This document shows positions 24,776-34,082 of a stretch of 64,000 nucleotides of DNA, piece after piece (the first letter of the stretch is position 1; every line of letters starts with the position of its first letter). The stretch lies in NCBI GenBank assembly GCA_020073345.1, contig JAIQFI010000024.1, positions 24,545-88,544 on the forward strand, given 5' to 3'. This DNA is from Terriglobia bacterium (GTDB lineage Bacteria; Acidobacteriota; Terriglobia; Bryobacterales; Bryobacteraceae). The position numbers were made by a program, and so were the translations under genes. Below the pieces are notes generated by a model. It was given only the letters and a program-made list of their open reading frames with translations, did not search any database and was not told the origin of the DNA.

Positions 24776-25683
24776 TCCTGGTCATCGTCTTCATCGCTGT
24801 CGCGGCCGTGGTCGCGACCGCGCAGTCGACGTTTAAGGTCGACGTAAAGCTGGTCCGGCTTCTCGTAACCGTCAAGGACGCGCGAGGCGAATTGGTCGGG
24901 TCGCTGGAGAAGCCCGACTTTGCGGTCTACGACAGCGGAGTGAAGCAGGACGTCGCGGTATTCGAGCACCACACGGAAGTGCCCCTTTCGGTGTCGTTGA
25001 TGATCGACACCAGCGGATCGACCTCGAAGGACCTGCGCTACGAGATAACTTCGATCGAAAAATTTCTGCGAGCGCTCCTGCGGGAGGGGAATCCCGCGGA
25101 CGCGGCGGCTCTGTATTCTTTCAATGACGAAGTCACGCGGTTGAATTCGTTTACTCGCCGTGAGCAGCCGCTGATCGACTCGCTCAAGGAATTGAGAGGG
25201 AAGGCCGGGACCTCGCTTTACGACGCGGTGTACCTGGCGTCCCGCGAGCTGAACCGCCGGGAGGGGAGGCATGTGATTGTGGCCGTCACCGACGGCGGCG
25301 ATACCACCAGCGATAAGAAATACGCCGACGCTTTCGAGTCCGCGCAGGATGCCGATGCCATCATTTATCCCATCCTAGTCGTGCCCATCACCAACGATGC
25401 CGGACGGAACCTGGGGGGCGAGCGCGCACTGGAAACGCTCGCGACCGGCACGGGCGGCCGCGTCTTCCAGCCCATGGGAGCGGCTGAGCTGGACGACGCT
25501 TTCGCGCAGATTCTGCGGGACCTGCGAACGCAGTACCTGGTTGCGTATTATCCGCGCAACTTGCCTGCGGATACGCCGCGCTTCCATATGGTGCGGGTGG
25601 AGCTTTCCCGAAAAGATTTGCGGGCCACGACGCGCACCGGCTACTATGGGGATGCGCCGCTTACAGGAAAAGCGCCGCGCTGA
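24742..25683 (+). CDS. vWFA-related Acidobacterial protein (TIGR03436 type)
   Basis: 313 aa from the ATG at 24742, overlapping the end of the MoaD-MoaE gene by 34 bases; a GTG at 24727 is also in frame. A signal/anchor (ALLILVIVFIAVAAVVATA) precedes a strand-rich N-terminal domain (FKVDVKLVRLLVTVKD). A vWA domain follows with an intact metal site: MIDTSGST, AGTSLYD and VTDGGDTT. The family is expanded in Acidobacteria, secreted or periplasmic, of unknown function, probably protein-protein binding. Confidence 0.9.
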   Translation: MGRFRHKSALLILVIVFIAVAAVVATAQSTFKVDVKLVRLLVTVKDARGELVGSLEKPDFAVYDSGVKQDVAVFEHHTEVPLSVSLMIDTSGSTSKDLRYEITSIEKFLRALLREGNPADAAALYSFNDEVTRLNSFTRREQPLIDSLKELRGKAGTSLYDAVYLASRELNRREGRHVIVAVTDGGDTTSDKKYADAFESAQDADAIIYPILVVPITNDAGRNLGGERALETLATGTGGRVFQPMGAAELDDAFAQILRDLRTQYLVAYYPRNLPADTPRFHMVRVELSRKDLRATTRTGYYGDAPLTGKAPR

Positions 25684-25697
25684 TCGTATCGTTCGCC

Positions 25698-26006
25698 GTG
25701 CCTGGAACCAGCAAAACCAAAGCTCCGGTACAAACCTTCGAAGAGGTCCGCTACCTGCGAACTCTCTCCGAGAACAAGGTCCGTGTGCGCGCCAGACTGA
25801 CGGATAACTCCGAGGTCGAGGGCATCGTCGAATTCTATGACGTCGACTTCATCCGTTTGACACGCGACGGCGAGCCCAATCTGTTCCTGTACAAGCACGA
25901 CATCAAATACCTCTACGAGGTCGGCTCTTCTGAAACGCGCACAACGGAACGCGGCGGCAGCTCATCTGAAAAGGAAGATAGGACGCCGCCGCGTCCTGTG
26001 CGCTGA
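25698..26006 (+). CDS. Hfq-like Sm-fold RNA-binding protein
   Basis: 102 aa from GTG 25698. Residues 14-73 follow the Hfq pattern: LRTLSENKVRVRARLTDNSE for Sm1 with GIVEFYDVDFIRL, and LYKHDIKYLYE for Sm2, where YKH is the Hfq hallmark (YKHAIST in E. coli). The last 28 residues are Ser/Glu/Arg-rich and disordered. It should form a ring that binds small RNA or mRNA. It lies 14 bp after the vWFA gene and 2 bp before the next gene. The classical hfq neighbours miaA and hflX are absent. Confidence 0.78.
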   Translation: MPGTSKTKAPVQTFEEVRYLRTLSENKVRVRARLTDNSEVEGIVEFYDVDFIRLTRDGEPNLFLYKHDIKYLYEVGSSETRTTERGGSSSEKEDRTPPRPVR

Positions 26007-26008
26007 GT

Positions 26009-26824
26009 TTGGCTTCGTACCTGGAAACGGCCATCGAGATTGCTCGCGAAGCGTCGGCCTTACTGCGTGACTTCTCCAAGCGGCACGTAGGGTTCGAGCT
26101 CAAGGGCGAGCACGATCTGGTCACAGCAGCGGATCGCGCCAGCGAGAAACTGATTGTGGAGCGACTGCGCGCTCACTTTCCTTCGCATTCGATCGTCGCG
26201 GAGGAGGGCGGGGGACACGCCGGGTCATCGGACTTCTGCTGGTTCGTGGATCCCCTGGACGGAACCACCAACTTTGCGCACGATTTTCCTGTATACAACG
26301 TCACGCTTGCCCTGGAACAGTCCGGTGAATTGATTGCGGGCGTGATCGCCGATCCCACGCGCGACGAGCTCTTCACGGCGGAGCGCGGCTCCGGAGCATT
26401 TCTGAACGGCCAGCGGATTCACGTGTCCACCGTGAAGCGTGTGGAGGACGCTCTGGCCGCCACCGGTTTTCCGTCGCGCAGACGCCACCAGAACGTCAAC
26501 GTTCACTTCTTCTATCAGCTCGCGATGCTATCGCACGGCGTGCGCCGGCCGGGAGCCGCCGCACTCGATCTGGCCTATGTCGCCTGCGGACGGCTGGATC
26601 TGTTCTGGGAATTCCATTTGAATCCCTGGGACATGGCCGCCGGCGTTTTGCTCATTCGCGAAGCCGGAGGCTGTTGCACCGATATGTTCGGCGCCCCGCT
26701 CGATCTGCGCGGCCCGCACGTGCTCGCCGATAACGGGCTCGTCCACGACGAGACGGTGGCATCATTCGCCGATATCTTCGCGGGAAAATATCGCCACGCT
26801 CTTCCCGAACTGCCGGGTTCCTAG
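26009..26824 (+). CDS. inositol monophosphatase-family phosphatase
   Basis: 271 aa from TTG 26009. The metal-binding motifs are EHDLVTAADRASEKLI, EEGGG, WFVDPLDGTTNFAHDFP and the C-terminal NPWDMAAG, all intact. The family dephosphorylates inositol-1-phosphate or related sugar phosphates, and some members act on FBP or 3'-phosphoadenosine phosphates. Its stop codon shares the CTAG tetranucleotide with the stop of the convergent TonB receptor gene. It is probably co-transcribed with the Hfq-like gene. Confidence 0.92.
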   Translation: MASYLETAIEIAREASALLRDFSKRHVGFELKGEHDLVTAADRASEKLIVERLRAHFPSHSIVAEEGGGHAGSSDFCWFVDPLDGTTNFAHDFPVYNVTLALEQSGELIAGVIADPTRDELFTAERGSGAFLNGQRIHVSTVKRVEDALAATGFPSRRRHQNVNVHFFYQLAMLSHGVRRPGAAALDLAYVACGRLDLFWEFHLNPWDMAAGVLLIREAGGCCTDMFGAPLDLRGPHVLADNGLVHDETVASFADIFAGKYRHALPELPGS

Positions 26825-29800
26825 AAACTGAGTCTGGCTGCGAGCTGCACCGTCCGCGAGGGGCGCGCCGTCGATACTGTACCAAAGCCCGACGCCCCCA
26901 AAGTGAATCCGGGAATGTTGAAGTTGGTATGGTTCAGCAGATTGTACGCTTCGGCCCGCACGTCGAATTTCCACGTCTCCGTGATGAAGAAGCTCTTCTC
27001 CAGAGTCGCATCGGTCGTCAGAATCGAAGCTCCGCGCAATACCGATCGCGGTGAGTTGCCGAAGGTCAGCGGCGCCGGATTCACAAACGCCGACGTGTCG
27101 AACCAACGAGCCAACGTTTGCTGATCCGCCGGCAACGCGGGATCCCGCAACAGGTTCGGCCGCTGCAGGCCAGCCGGGAAGGCATTGGTCTGATTCGTAG
27201 CCGTAACCACAGTGAATGCCGGACCCGACTCAATCGTCTCCAGCGCGCCCACCTTCCATCCGCCCAAGGCTCCATTCACGATTCGATTGCCCTTGAACTT
27301 CGGGACTTCGTACAGCAGCGTGATCAGCAAGTGATGCGGCACATCGCTGCCGCTCAAGCCCTTATCGAGGTACCGGCGATACGAGTCCATGTAACTCCCG
27401 GTCGCTCCGAATTCCTGGGACGCCTCCACATCGTCGATGAATTTCGAGAACGTGTAGTGAGCCAGGAAGGACACGCCTCGTCCGAAGCGCTTCTCCGCGC
27501 GGATGAACCCGGCGTTATAGGTCGAGTTGCCGATCGAAGGGTTGATCCACGTGACGCTATTGAACTGCGGGAATGGACGGCGAGCTTGCCCCCCGCCCAA
27601 TGCCATCTGCTGCGGCGATACCTGGTTGAGCTGGAAATCGTTGGCAGTCAAGTGATGGCTGGTATTGCCGATGTATCCAGCTTCGAGGACCAGATCGCGA
27701 GCGATCTCGCGCTGGATGCCGAAGTTGTATTGGTACGAAGTCGGAGCCACCTGGTTCGGATTGAAGAACGCCACCGACGTGTTCGGCGTCTGGCCAAGCG
27801 CTACGGCGCCAAATCCGGGGGTCAGGGCCGGGCGCGAATAGGCTGGGAACCCGTTCTTGAGCTGGACCACCGTGTCGGTCTGCGGAACGGTATAGCTGGC
27901 GGACGTTGAGAAACCCAGCGAAGCCACGTCGCCGATGGTGTTGCTGACGGTCTGGCCATAGAAGATGCCGGCTCCGCCGCGGATCACGGTATCGTTCTTC
28001 CCCGGGAGCCGATACGCAAACCCCAGGCGCGGCCCGATGTTGTTCCAATCCGTGGCGAACGCCCTTTCTGGCGTACCATTCACGCCCGAGAAAGTGACCA
28101 CGCCGGGAGTGCCCGACACAGGATTGATCGCCAGCGGATCGAACGAATTCTGCTTGTTGCCGACGACTCTCCTCGGCAGTTCCACGTCGTACCGGATACC
28201 GGCGTTAATCGTCAGGCGGTCGGTGATGCGCCAGTCGTCCTGAAGGTAAAGCGCCCAGTAGGCGGCGCGCGAAGGAATCTTATCGGAAACCTGAATGGCG
28301 GCCGAATATGCATCGCCCAGCAGGAAGGTCGCGAAGCCATTTCCGCCGGTGCTGCCTAATCCCGTTCCCTGCGGGGAGAAGGAGAAATTTCCGGCCGAGC
28401 CACGATCGCGAATCTCGTCATTCGCTCCGAAGCGAGCTTCGACGCCGAACTTGAACGCGTGCTTGCCACGGAACCAGGACATCGAATCCAGGACCTGTTG
28501 ATCGACGATGGGCGTCTGAAAGCGGTAAACCGCTGTGGGATTTCCGAACGTCGCGCCAGAGGTCGGCAGGACGACGTTACCGGACGTGAGTCCGGCGGGA
28601 GGCCCATAACCAGGGATCGTGAAGGCCGGAAACGCAGCGTCCGTCACTCCGTTCAGGCCGATCGCGCCTGCCAGATTCTCGCTGAAGCCTGGGCGCGTAT
28701 CCAAGAACTTGCGGCGCAGATAGGTATAGCGCAGATCGTTGGAGAGTGTCGGACCAAACGTGTGTGTGTGCGCAACTAAAATACTTTGGATACGAACGTC
28801 GGTGATGTCGGCCAAGGGATCCGATGTAGGGATTCCATAAGTCCCGCCGTTGTTGGTGTTGGCGTCGTTGATGTAATACCTGGCTGTGACCGCATCGGAC
28901 GAGCTGAAATAGTGATCCAGGCGTCCCACTACTATGTTTCGGCCCAGCGTATTCGCGCAGCTCCCAACAAAATTGTTCGCGAGGCCGGGAAGATTCGGCT
29001 TGGGAAAGTAGTTTAGCGAAGCTAGGGCAACCGGATCCAGGCGGGTCAGTGGAATGGTGTTCCCAACGAACGGGACCCGGGGGTTGGTCGTTGGATCGTA
29101 GATCTTGTTCGCGATATCCGAAAAGTCTCCACCGCGATTCAGGAGCGTCGGAACCGTCGAAGTGACGGTGTCGCTGCTCAACTGCTTCGTTTGTTCCCAG
29201 GTGACGAAAAAGTGCGTTTTGTCCTTCTGAATCGGGCTGCCGAAAGTTCCGCCGTACTGATTCAGACGGCTGGCCGGCCGGGTCTGAGCGAAAAAGTTGC
29301 GGGCGTTCAGGACGTTGTTCTGGAGCGACTCAAAAATGCTGCCGTGGTATTGGTTGGTGCCCGAGCGCGTTGACATGGTCACGATCCCGCCGGTCGAGTG
29401 CCCGTATTCGGCCGAGTAGTTGTTCGCGATCACGCGAAATTCCTGCATCGCATCCACCGGCAGGCTAGTGAGCTGCTGCGGCCGCGTCAGGCCAACCGCG
29501 TTCGATACATTGCCACCATCCAGTACGAAGTTCTGGTTGCGCGCACGGCCGCCCGCGACGCTAAACACTGGATAGTTTTCGGCGGTGCCGCTTCCGGCGT
29601 CAATCATGACCACGCCCGGGGCGAGGGCAGCCAGCGAAGAAGCCGTCCGGCTAGGAAGGGGCAGTCCGATCAGCATCTTCTGGTTCACCAGTTGAGATAC
29701 GTTCGAGGATTGCGATTCCACCAGCGGAGCCGCCTCGGTCACAGTGACAGTCTGGTTGTTTTGCCCCACTTGGAGTGTCAGGTCCAACGCCAGGACCTGG

Positions 29801-30087
29801 CCGACCTCCAACACCACCGGACCGCGCACCAGGCGGTCGAATCCCTGCATGGTGACTTCAACGCGATAGCTTCCAGGCACCAGGGACGCCGCCCGGTAGA
29901 GCCCCTGATCATTCGAGATGGAATCCACGGCAACTCCCGTGGCCTCGTTCACTACCTTGATCTTGGCGTCGGGGATCACAGCCCCGGTAGGATCCTTGAT
30001 GTTGCCCGAGATGACACTTGAGCCGCTCTGCGCCAAAGCGGCGATAGAAAATAACACTGCAAAAACAGCCGAACTGAGACCTTTCAT
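26821..30087 (-). CDS. large TonB-dependent receptor with carboxypeptidase-regulatory N-domain (Oar-like)
   Basis: 1088 aa from the ATG at 30085-30087, with GGAGAGG 6 nt upstream. A signal peptide (MKGLSSAVFAVLFSIAALAQ) precedes a beta-sandwich regulatory domain (GNIKDPTGAVIPDAKIKVVN, about 25-110). The TonB plug (about 130-240, GGNVSNAVGLTRPQ, MSTRSGTNQYHGS) and a barrel of more than 20 strands follow, ending in QLAARLSF with the terminal Phe. It imports large substrates such as glycans or peptides across the outer membrane. No SusD partner is present, as is usual for the Acidobacterial Oar type. It has its own strong promoter. Confidence 0.95.
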   Translation of the reverse strand: MKGLSSAVFAVLFSIAALAQSGSSVISGNIKDPTGAVIPDAKIKVVNEATGVAVDSISNDQGLYRAASLVPGSYRVEVTMQGFDRLVRGPVVLEVGQVLALDLTLQVGQNNQTVTVTEAAPLVESQSSNVSQLVNQKMLIGLPLPSRTASSLAALAPGVVMIDAGSGTAENYPVFSVAGGRARNQNFVLDGGNVSNAVGLTRPQQLTSLPVDAMQEFRVIANNYSAEYGHSTGGIVTMSTRSGTNQYHGSIFESLQNNVLNARNFFAQTRPASRLNQYGGTFGSPIQKDKTHFFVTWEQTKQLSSDTVTSTVPTLLNRGGDFSDIANKIYDPTTNPRVPFVGNTIPLTRLDPVALASLNYFPKPNLPGLANNFVGSCANTLGRNIVVGRLDHYFSSSDAVTARYYINDANTNNGGTYGIPTSDPLADITDVRIQSILVAHTHTFGPTLSNDLRYTYLRRKFLDTRPGFSENLAGAIGLNGVTDAAFPAFTIPGYGPPAGLTSGNVVLPTSGATFGNPTAVYRFQTPIVDQQVLDSMSWFRGKHAFKFGVEARFGANDEIRDRGSAGNFSFSPQGTGLGSTGGNGFATFLLGDAYSAAIQVSDKIPSRAAYWALYLQDDWRITDRLTINAGIRYDVELPRRVVGNKQNSFDPLAINPVSGTPGVVTFSGVNGTPERAFATDWNNIGPRLGFAYRLPGKNDTVIRGGAGIFYGQTVSNTIGDVASLGFSTSASYTVPQTDTVVQLKNGFPAYSRPALTPGFGAVALGQTPNTSVAFFNPNQVAPTSYQYNFGIQREIARDLVLEAGYIGNTSHHLTANDFQLNQVSPQQMALGGGQARRPFPQFNSVTWINPSIGNSTYNAGFIRAEKRFGRGVSFLAHYTFSKFIDDVEASQEFGATGSYMDSYRRYLDKGLSGSDVPHHLLITLLYEVPKFKGNRIVNGALGGWKVGALETIESGPAFTVVTATNQTNAFPAGLQRPNLLRDPALPADQQTLARWFDTSAFVNPAPLTFGNSPRSVLRGASILTTDATLEKSFFITETWKFDVRAEAYNLLNHTNFNIPGFTLGASGFGTVSTARPSRTVQLAARLSF

Positions 30088-30154
30088 GTGAAACCTCTCC
30101 TTTTGTTGTTGAACCGCAGATACAGATGGGGTTAACGGACCGGAGAGGCCCAAC

Positions 30155-30169
30155 AGAAGCACAGCTTCT
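30155..30169 (-). promoter_or_regulatory. hairpin in the 5' leader of the TonB receptor mRNA
   Basis: AGAAGC-ACA-GCTTCT gives a perfect 6-bp stem in the roughly 100-nt leader between the promoter and the start codon. It may stabilise the transcript. No riboswitch class is recognised. Confidence 0.35.
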
Positions 30170-30196
30170 CGGGTAAACTGTACATTCTTGATAGAG

Positions 30197-30224
30197 ATTA
30201 TCATGATGTTCGGCCGAGTGTCAA
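30197..30224 (-). promoter_or_regulatory. strong sigma70-type promoter of the TonB receptor gene
   Basis: Read on the minus strand: TTGACA (30219-30224, perfect), a 16-bp spacer and GATAAT (30197-30202, 5 of 6). The predicted transcript start is near 30190, leaving a leader of about 100 nt before the ATG at 30087. Confidence 0.7.
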
Positions 30225-30286
30225 GCGTTCTTGCCCGAGGCAACCCTTCGGGGTAACTTCCGCGTCCATAATGTGTAGTAACGGCT

Positions 30287-32101
30287 ATGAAATTCTTCTT
30301 GACGGCCTCTACTCTCCTGGCAGCCGCGATCCTTTTGTGGGGTCAAGCCGGAAGAGGCGGCGGGCAAAATGCCAACGGGCGTGGCAATCAGAGCCAAGGC
30401 CAAGCCGGCCAAGGCGCCCCAGCCGTCACGCTGCCGCCGGGAAGCGTGGAAGGCCGCGTGACGAGCACCACCGGCGAGCCGCTGCGGAAAGTGGTGTTGA
30501 CCTTGCGACCCAACGGACGGGGCGGTGGCAACTACTCGGCCACCAGCGCCAACGACGGAAGTTTTCGCTTTGCCTCAGTCGATCAAGGCAATTACGCCCT
30601 TACGGGGGAACGAACCGGCTACGTCCGCGAGACACTCAGTTCGCCCGGAGGGCAAACCCGCGTGATCGAAGTTGTTTCGGAAAAAACCACCGGCGGGATC
30701 GAGCTGAAGCTGACGCCCCAAAGCGTAATCGCGGGACACGTTTTCGATGAGGACGGGGATCCCATTCAGTCCGTCAACGTCGAAGTGTGGCGCTATACCT
30801 ACCCGCGCGGACGGCGGCAGCTCACGCAGGCACAGAATGGCTCGACCAACGATCTGGGTGAATTCCGGATCGCCAATCTCGCGCCGGGCAGGTATTATGT
30901 GAGCGCCACGGCGCGGCGTACCCGTCCTCTTCAAGCGATCAACGAGGGTGGACGCGGCGGGCGGGGCGGACGCCTCCTGGCAGGCGGAGGCCGCGGAGGA
31001 CCATCGGACGCGATCGAAGATTACGTGACCACCTATTACCCGAACTTGACGGAACCGAATGGCGCATCGCCGCTCGATTTGGTGGCCGGCAGCGACATGC
31101 GAGGCATCGATATCCGATTGCTGAAGGCGCGATTTCACCGGGTCGCCGGATCGGTGGCAGGTCTTCCTCCGGCTGCGGCTCCTCCGGCGGATTCAGCCAA
31201 AGGGAAAGCAAAAGGCAAAGCTGGGGACGGGTTCGCACCCGGCGTGCCGGGAGTCTTCCTGGTCCTGACGCCGCGCAATGGCCAAGGCGGCCGGCAGATC
31301 GCGAGTGCGGCCGTGAATGCCGACGGAACTTTCGAGTTCGCGGCCGTCCCTCCAGGGTCGTATAACATCGTCGCCCAAGCGCCCGGCCCGGCACAGCAAC
31401 GCGTCACTGCCCGCGTTCCAGTGGACGTCGGCAGCGGCGATGTGAGCAACGTTGGGGTTCGTCTTCAGCCGCCCCTGGCTGTTTCAGGCAAGGTCACGGT
31501 CGATAGCACGCAACCTTCGGTGCGCATGTCCTCGCTGCGCTTAAATTTCGCACCGTCGGAACCTGGAATCGGGAATCAGGGCGGCAACGGCCAGACCCAA
31601 CTCAATGACGACGGAACGTTTCAAGCCACGCTAGCCGCCGACGCCTACATCGTCGAGGCCGGTGGTCTGGCGGACGGATACTATCTGAAATCGGTGAAGC
31701 TGGCCGGGCGGGAAATGCCGGATGCGACGCTCGATCTTAACTACGGCGGAGGTCAAGTCGATGTGGTTCTAGCTCCGACAGCAGGTGATGTTACTGGAAC
31801 CGTCCAAAACTCGCGCGGCGAGCCGGCCGCCAGCGTGCAAGTTACGGCGGTTCCGGCGTCGGGATCCTTACGTCGCGACATGAACAAACTGGTGACCACC
31901 GACGCCAGCGGAAATTTCACGTTGCACAATCTGCCTCCTGGTGATTACAAGATTTTCGCGTGGGAGGAAGTCGAGACCAATGCCTGGATGGATCGCGACT
32001 ACCGCCAGCCATTCGAGAGCCAGTCCGCATCGGCCAAGGTGCAGGAGAGCACGACGCCGACGGTCACGCTCCGCTTGATCGAACGGGCCCGATCCCGCTA
32101 A
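30287..32101 (+). CDS. secreted protein with repeated carboxypeptidase-regulatory (Cna B-like) domains
   Basis: 604 aa with a signal peptide (MKFFLTASTLLAAAILLWGQ) and a Gly/Gln/Asn-rich linker (20-45). Beta-sandwich regulatory domains begin at about 50 (GSVEGRVTSTTGEPLRKVVL), 145 (GHVFDEDGDPIQSVNVEVWR) and 505 (GTVQNSRGEPAASVQV), and the region between is probably more of the same. There is no protease domain. Such proteins are abundant in Acidobacteria and bind ligands or partners at the surface or in the periplasm. It is divergent from the TonB receptor and 31 bp ahead of a PQQ dehydrogenase, probably in one operon. Confidence 0.85.
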   Translation: MKFFLTASTLLAAAILLWGQAGRGGGQNANGRGNQSQGQAGQGAPAVTLPPGSVEGRVTSTTGEPLRKVVLTLRPNGRGGGNYSATSANDGSFRFASVDQGNYALTGERTGYVRETLSSPGGQTRVIEVVSEKTTGGIELKLTPQSVIAGHVFDEDGDPIQSVNVEVWRYTYPRGRRQLTQAQNGSTNDLGEFRIANLAPGRYYVSATARRTRPLQAINEGGRGGRGGRLLAGGGRGGPSDAIEDYVTTYYPNLTEPNGASPLDLVAGSDMRGIDIRLLKARFHRVAGSVAGLPPAAAPPADSAKGKAKGKAGDGFAPGVPGVFLVLTPRNGQGGRQIASAAVNADGTFEFAAVPPGSYNIVAQAPGPAQQRVTARVPVDVGSGDVSNVGVRLQPPLAVSGKVTVDSTQPSVRMSSLRLNFAPSEPGIGNQGGNGQTQLNDDGTFQATLAADAYIVEAGGLADGYYLKSVKLAGREMPDATLDLNYGGGQVDVVLAPTAGDVTGTVQNSRGEPAASVQVTAVPASGSLRRDMNKLVTTDASGNFTLHNLPPGDYKIFAWEEVETNAWMDRDYRQPFESQSASAKVQESTTPTVTLRLIERARSR

Positions 32102-32132
32102 GCGCGCTAGAATTGCTCAGAGGATTCCGTTC

Positions 32133-34082
32133 ATGCGCAAATCGTGGATATTCGCGGTCGCCGGTTTCGCCTTGCTGTCGGCACTGCTGGTTCAAGTAGG
32201 CCCCGCGCAGCAAGGCAAAACCCAAAAGGGAAATAAAGCCGCAGCCAGGCAGACCAGCATCCCGCCGGGCGACTGGCCGCTCTACAGCCGCGACCTGATG
32301 AGCGACAAGTTTTCGCCTCTCACGCAAATCAATACCACCAACGTCGCGCAGCTTGCGCAGGCGTGGACGTACCGGCCCCCCGCTCCCCCGCCACCACCGG
32401 ATAACGGAAAAGGCGGAGGTAAGGGTAAGGGCAAAGGAGGCGGCGGAGGCATCGGCGGCGAAGTAACGCCCATCGTTGTGAACGGGGTGATGTACGTTCC
32501 AGCAGGTCCTCGCGTGGTCGCACTCGAAGCCGACTCGGGCAAAGAAATCTGGACCTACAACGCTCCCGGCGCGGTTGGGAATCGTGCTGTCGGGTATTGG
32601 CCCGGCGACGGAACGAATCCGCCGCGCGTTCTATTCACTACCGGACGGAACATGATGGCGCTGAATGCCAACACCGGTGTGATCGATCCCGGCTTCGGCA
32701 AGGAAGGCACGGTCGAGATCGGGATTAACTGGGGCGGCGCGCCCTACATTTACAAAAACCTGGTGATCTTAGGAAACAACAACGGCGAGAGCACGGAAGG
32801 CCCTCCCGGCGATACGCGCGTCTACGATGCTCGCACCGGGTCGAAACTGTGGGATTTCCATTCGATCGCGCAGCCGGGAGATCCAGGCCACGATACCTGG
32901 CTGAATGACGGCTGGAAGAAGCGCGCCGGCGTAAACGTGTGGGGCTGGTATTTCACCGTGGATGAAGCGCGCGATCTGGTCTACATGCCGTTCGGAAGTG
33001 CCGCAGGCAACTATTGGGGCGGCGATCGTCCCGGCGCGAATCTTTACGCCAACTCCATCGTCGCGGTCGATGCGAACAGCGGAAAATACAAGTGGCATTT
33101 CCAAGTGGTCCATCACGATCTGTGGGATACCGACTTGCCCGCCGCGCCCAGCTTGTTCGACGTGGTCAAGGACGGCCGCAGAATACCAGCCATGGCGGTG
33201 ATCAGCAAGAACGCGCTGATGTTTATTCTGAATCGCGAAACCGGCGAGCCGATTCATGGCGTCGTGGAACGCCCGGTTCCCAAGGGCGACGCGCCGGGCG
33301 AGTGGTATTCGCCCACGCAGCCGTTCCCTGTGAAGCCTCCGCCGCTGACTCGCAACAGCTTCGATAAGGCGAAGGACATGGTTACCGCCGCGGATACCAC
33401 TCCCGAGCACGTCAAGGCCTGCGAAGAGATGTGGGAGAAGGCCGGCGGATATTACAACGCGGGGCCGTTCACTCCGTTCCCTTATCATGAGGCGGGGACG
33501 CCGCCCAAGAGCGCCGTTCAGTTCCCCGGTGTTGGCGCGCCCAACTGGGGCGGCACGGCGGCCGATCCCTCCATGGGCTACGTGTTCGTCGCGACCAACG
33601 ACTCCGCACTCACGGGCTGGATCGAAAAGAAAGTGGAAGGCGGCAACTACGGAAGCGGCAACGGATCGCCACAGCCCTATGATCGCGGGAGCGTCTCGGG
33701 CCCGGGCCCGTACTCCGGCTTCACGGCCGGCGGCTTTCCGTGCAACAAACCGCCGTGGGGACACCTGTACGCGATCAACGCCAACACCGGCGATATCGCC
33801 TGGCAGGTGGTGCTGGGCATCAATGAACGCCTGCCCGAAGGCAAGCAAAACGTTGGGGCCGTCAACGGCGCCGGACCTGCAGCCACCGCGGGCGGCCTGC
33901 TGTTCACGCCTTCCAGTGATTCACGTTTCCGGGCGTTCGACACCAAGACAGGCAAGCAGCTCTGGGAAGTGAAGCTGGACTCCAACCTCGGCGCGAGTCC
34001 GATGACCTACCAGGGCAAGAACGGCAAGCAATACGTGGCAGGCGTAGTCGGCGGCGCGGTGGTTGCGTTCGCGTTACCGTAA
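32133..34082 (+). CDS. PQQ-dependent dehydrogenase, soluble mGDH type (paralogue 1)
   Basis: 649 aa. Signal peptide, then an eight-bladed quinoprotein propeller: DWPLYSRDLMSDKFSPLTQI, the family signature WHFQVVHHDLWDTDLPA, and late motif PWGHLYAINANTGDIAWQ. The N-terminal membrane domain of E. coli Gcd and a heme c domain are both absent. A Pro/Gly/Lys linker (about residues 85-110) is inserted before TPIVVNG. It should oxidise sugars or alcohols in the periplasm and pass electrons to a quinone or cytochrome. Its stop overlaps the convergent DUF4824 gene by 9 bases. Confidence 0.93.
   Translation: MRKSWIFAVAGFALLSALLVQVGPAQQGKTQKGNKAAARQTSIPPGDWPLYSRDLMSDKFSPLTQINTTNVAQLAQAWTYRPPAPPPPPDNGKGGGKGKGKGGGGGIGGEVTPIVVNGVMYVPAGPRVVALEADSGKEIWTYNAPGAVGNRAVGYWPGDGTNPPRVLFTTGRNMMALNANTGVIDPGFGKEGTVEIGINWGGAPYIYKNLVILGNNNGESTEGPPGDTRVYDARTGSKLWDFHSIAQPGDPGHDTWLNDGWKKRAGVNVWGWYFTVDEARDLVYMPFGSAAGNYWGGDRPGANLYANSIVAVDANSGKYKWHFQVVHHDLWDTDLPAAPSLFDVVKDGRRIPAMAVISKNALMFILNRETGEPIHGVVERPVPKGDAPGEWYSPTQPFPVKPPPLTRNSFDKAKDMVTAADTTPEHVKACEEMWEKAGGYYNAGPFTPFPYHEAGTPPKSAVQFPGVGAPNWGGTAADPSMGYVFVATNDSALTGWIEKKVEGGNYGSGNGSPQPYDRGSVSGPGPYSGFTAGGFPCNKPPWGHLYAINANTGDIAWQVVLGINERLPEGKQNVGAVNGAGPAATAGGLLFTPSSDSRFRAFDTKTGKQLWEVKLDSNLGASPMTYQGKNGKQYVAGVVGGAVVAFALP

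Noticed and set aside
26821..30087. SusC of a SusCD polysaccharide locus
   Set aside because: No SusD gene is adjacent and the N-terminal regulatory domain with the long barrel fits the Oar-like Acidobacterial receptors better.
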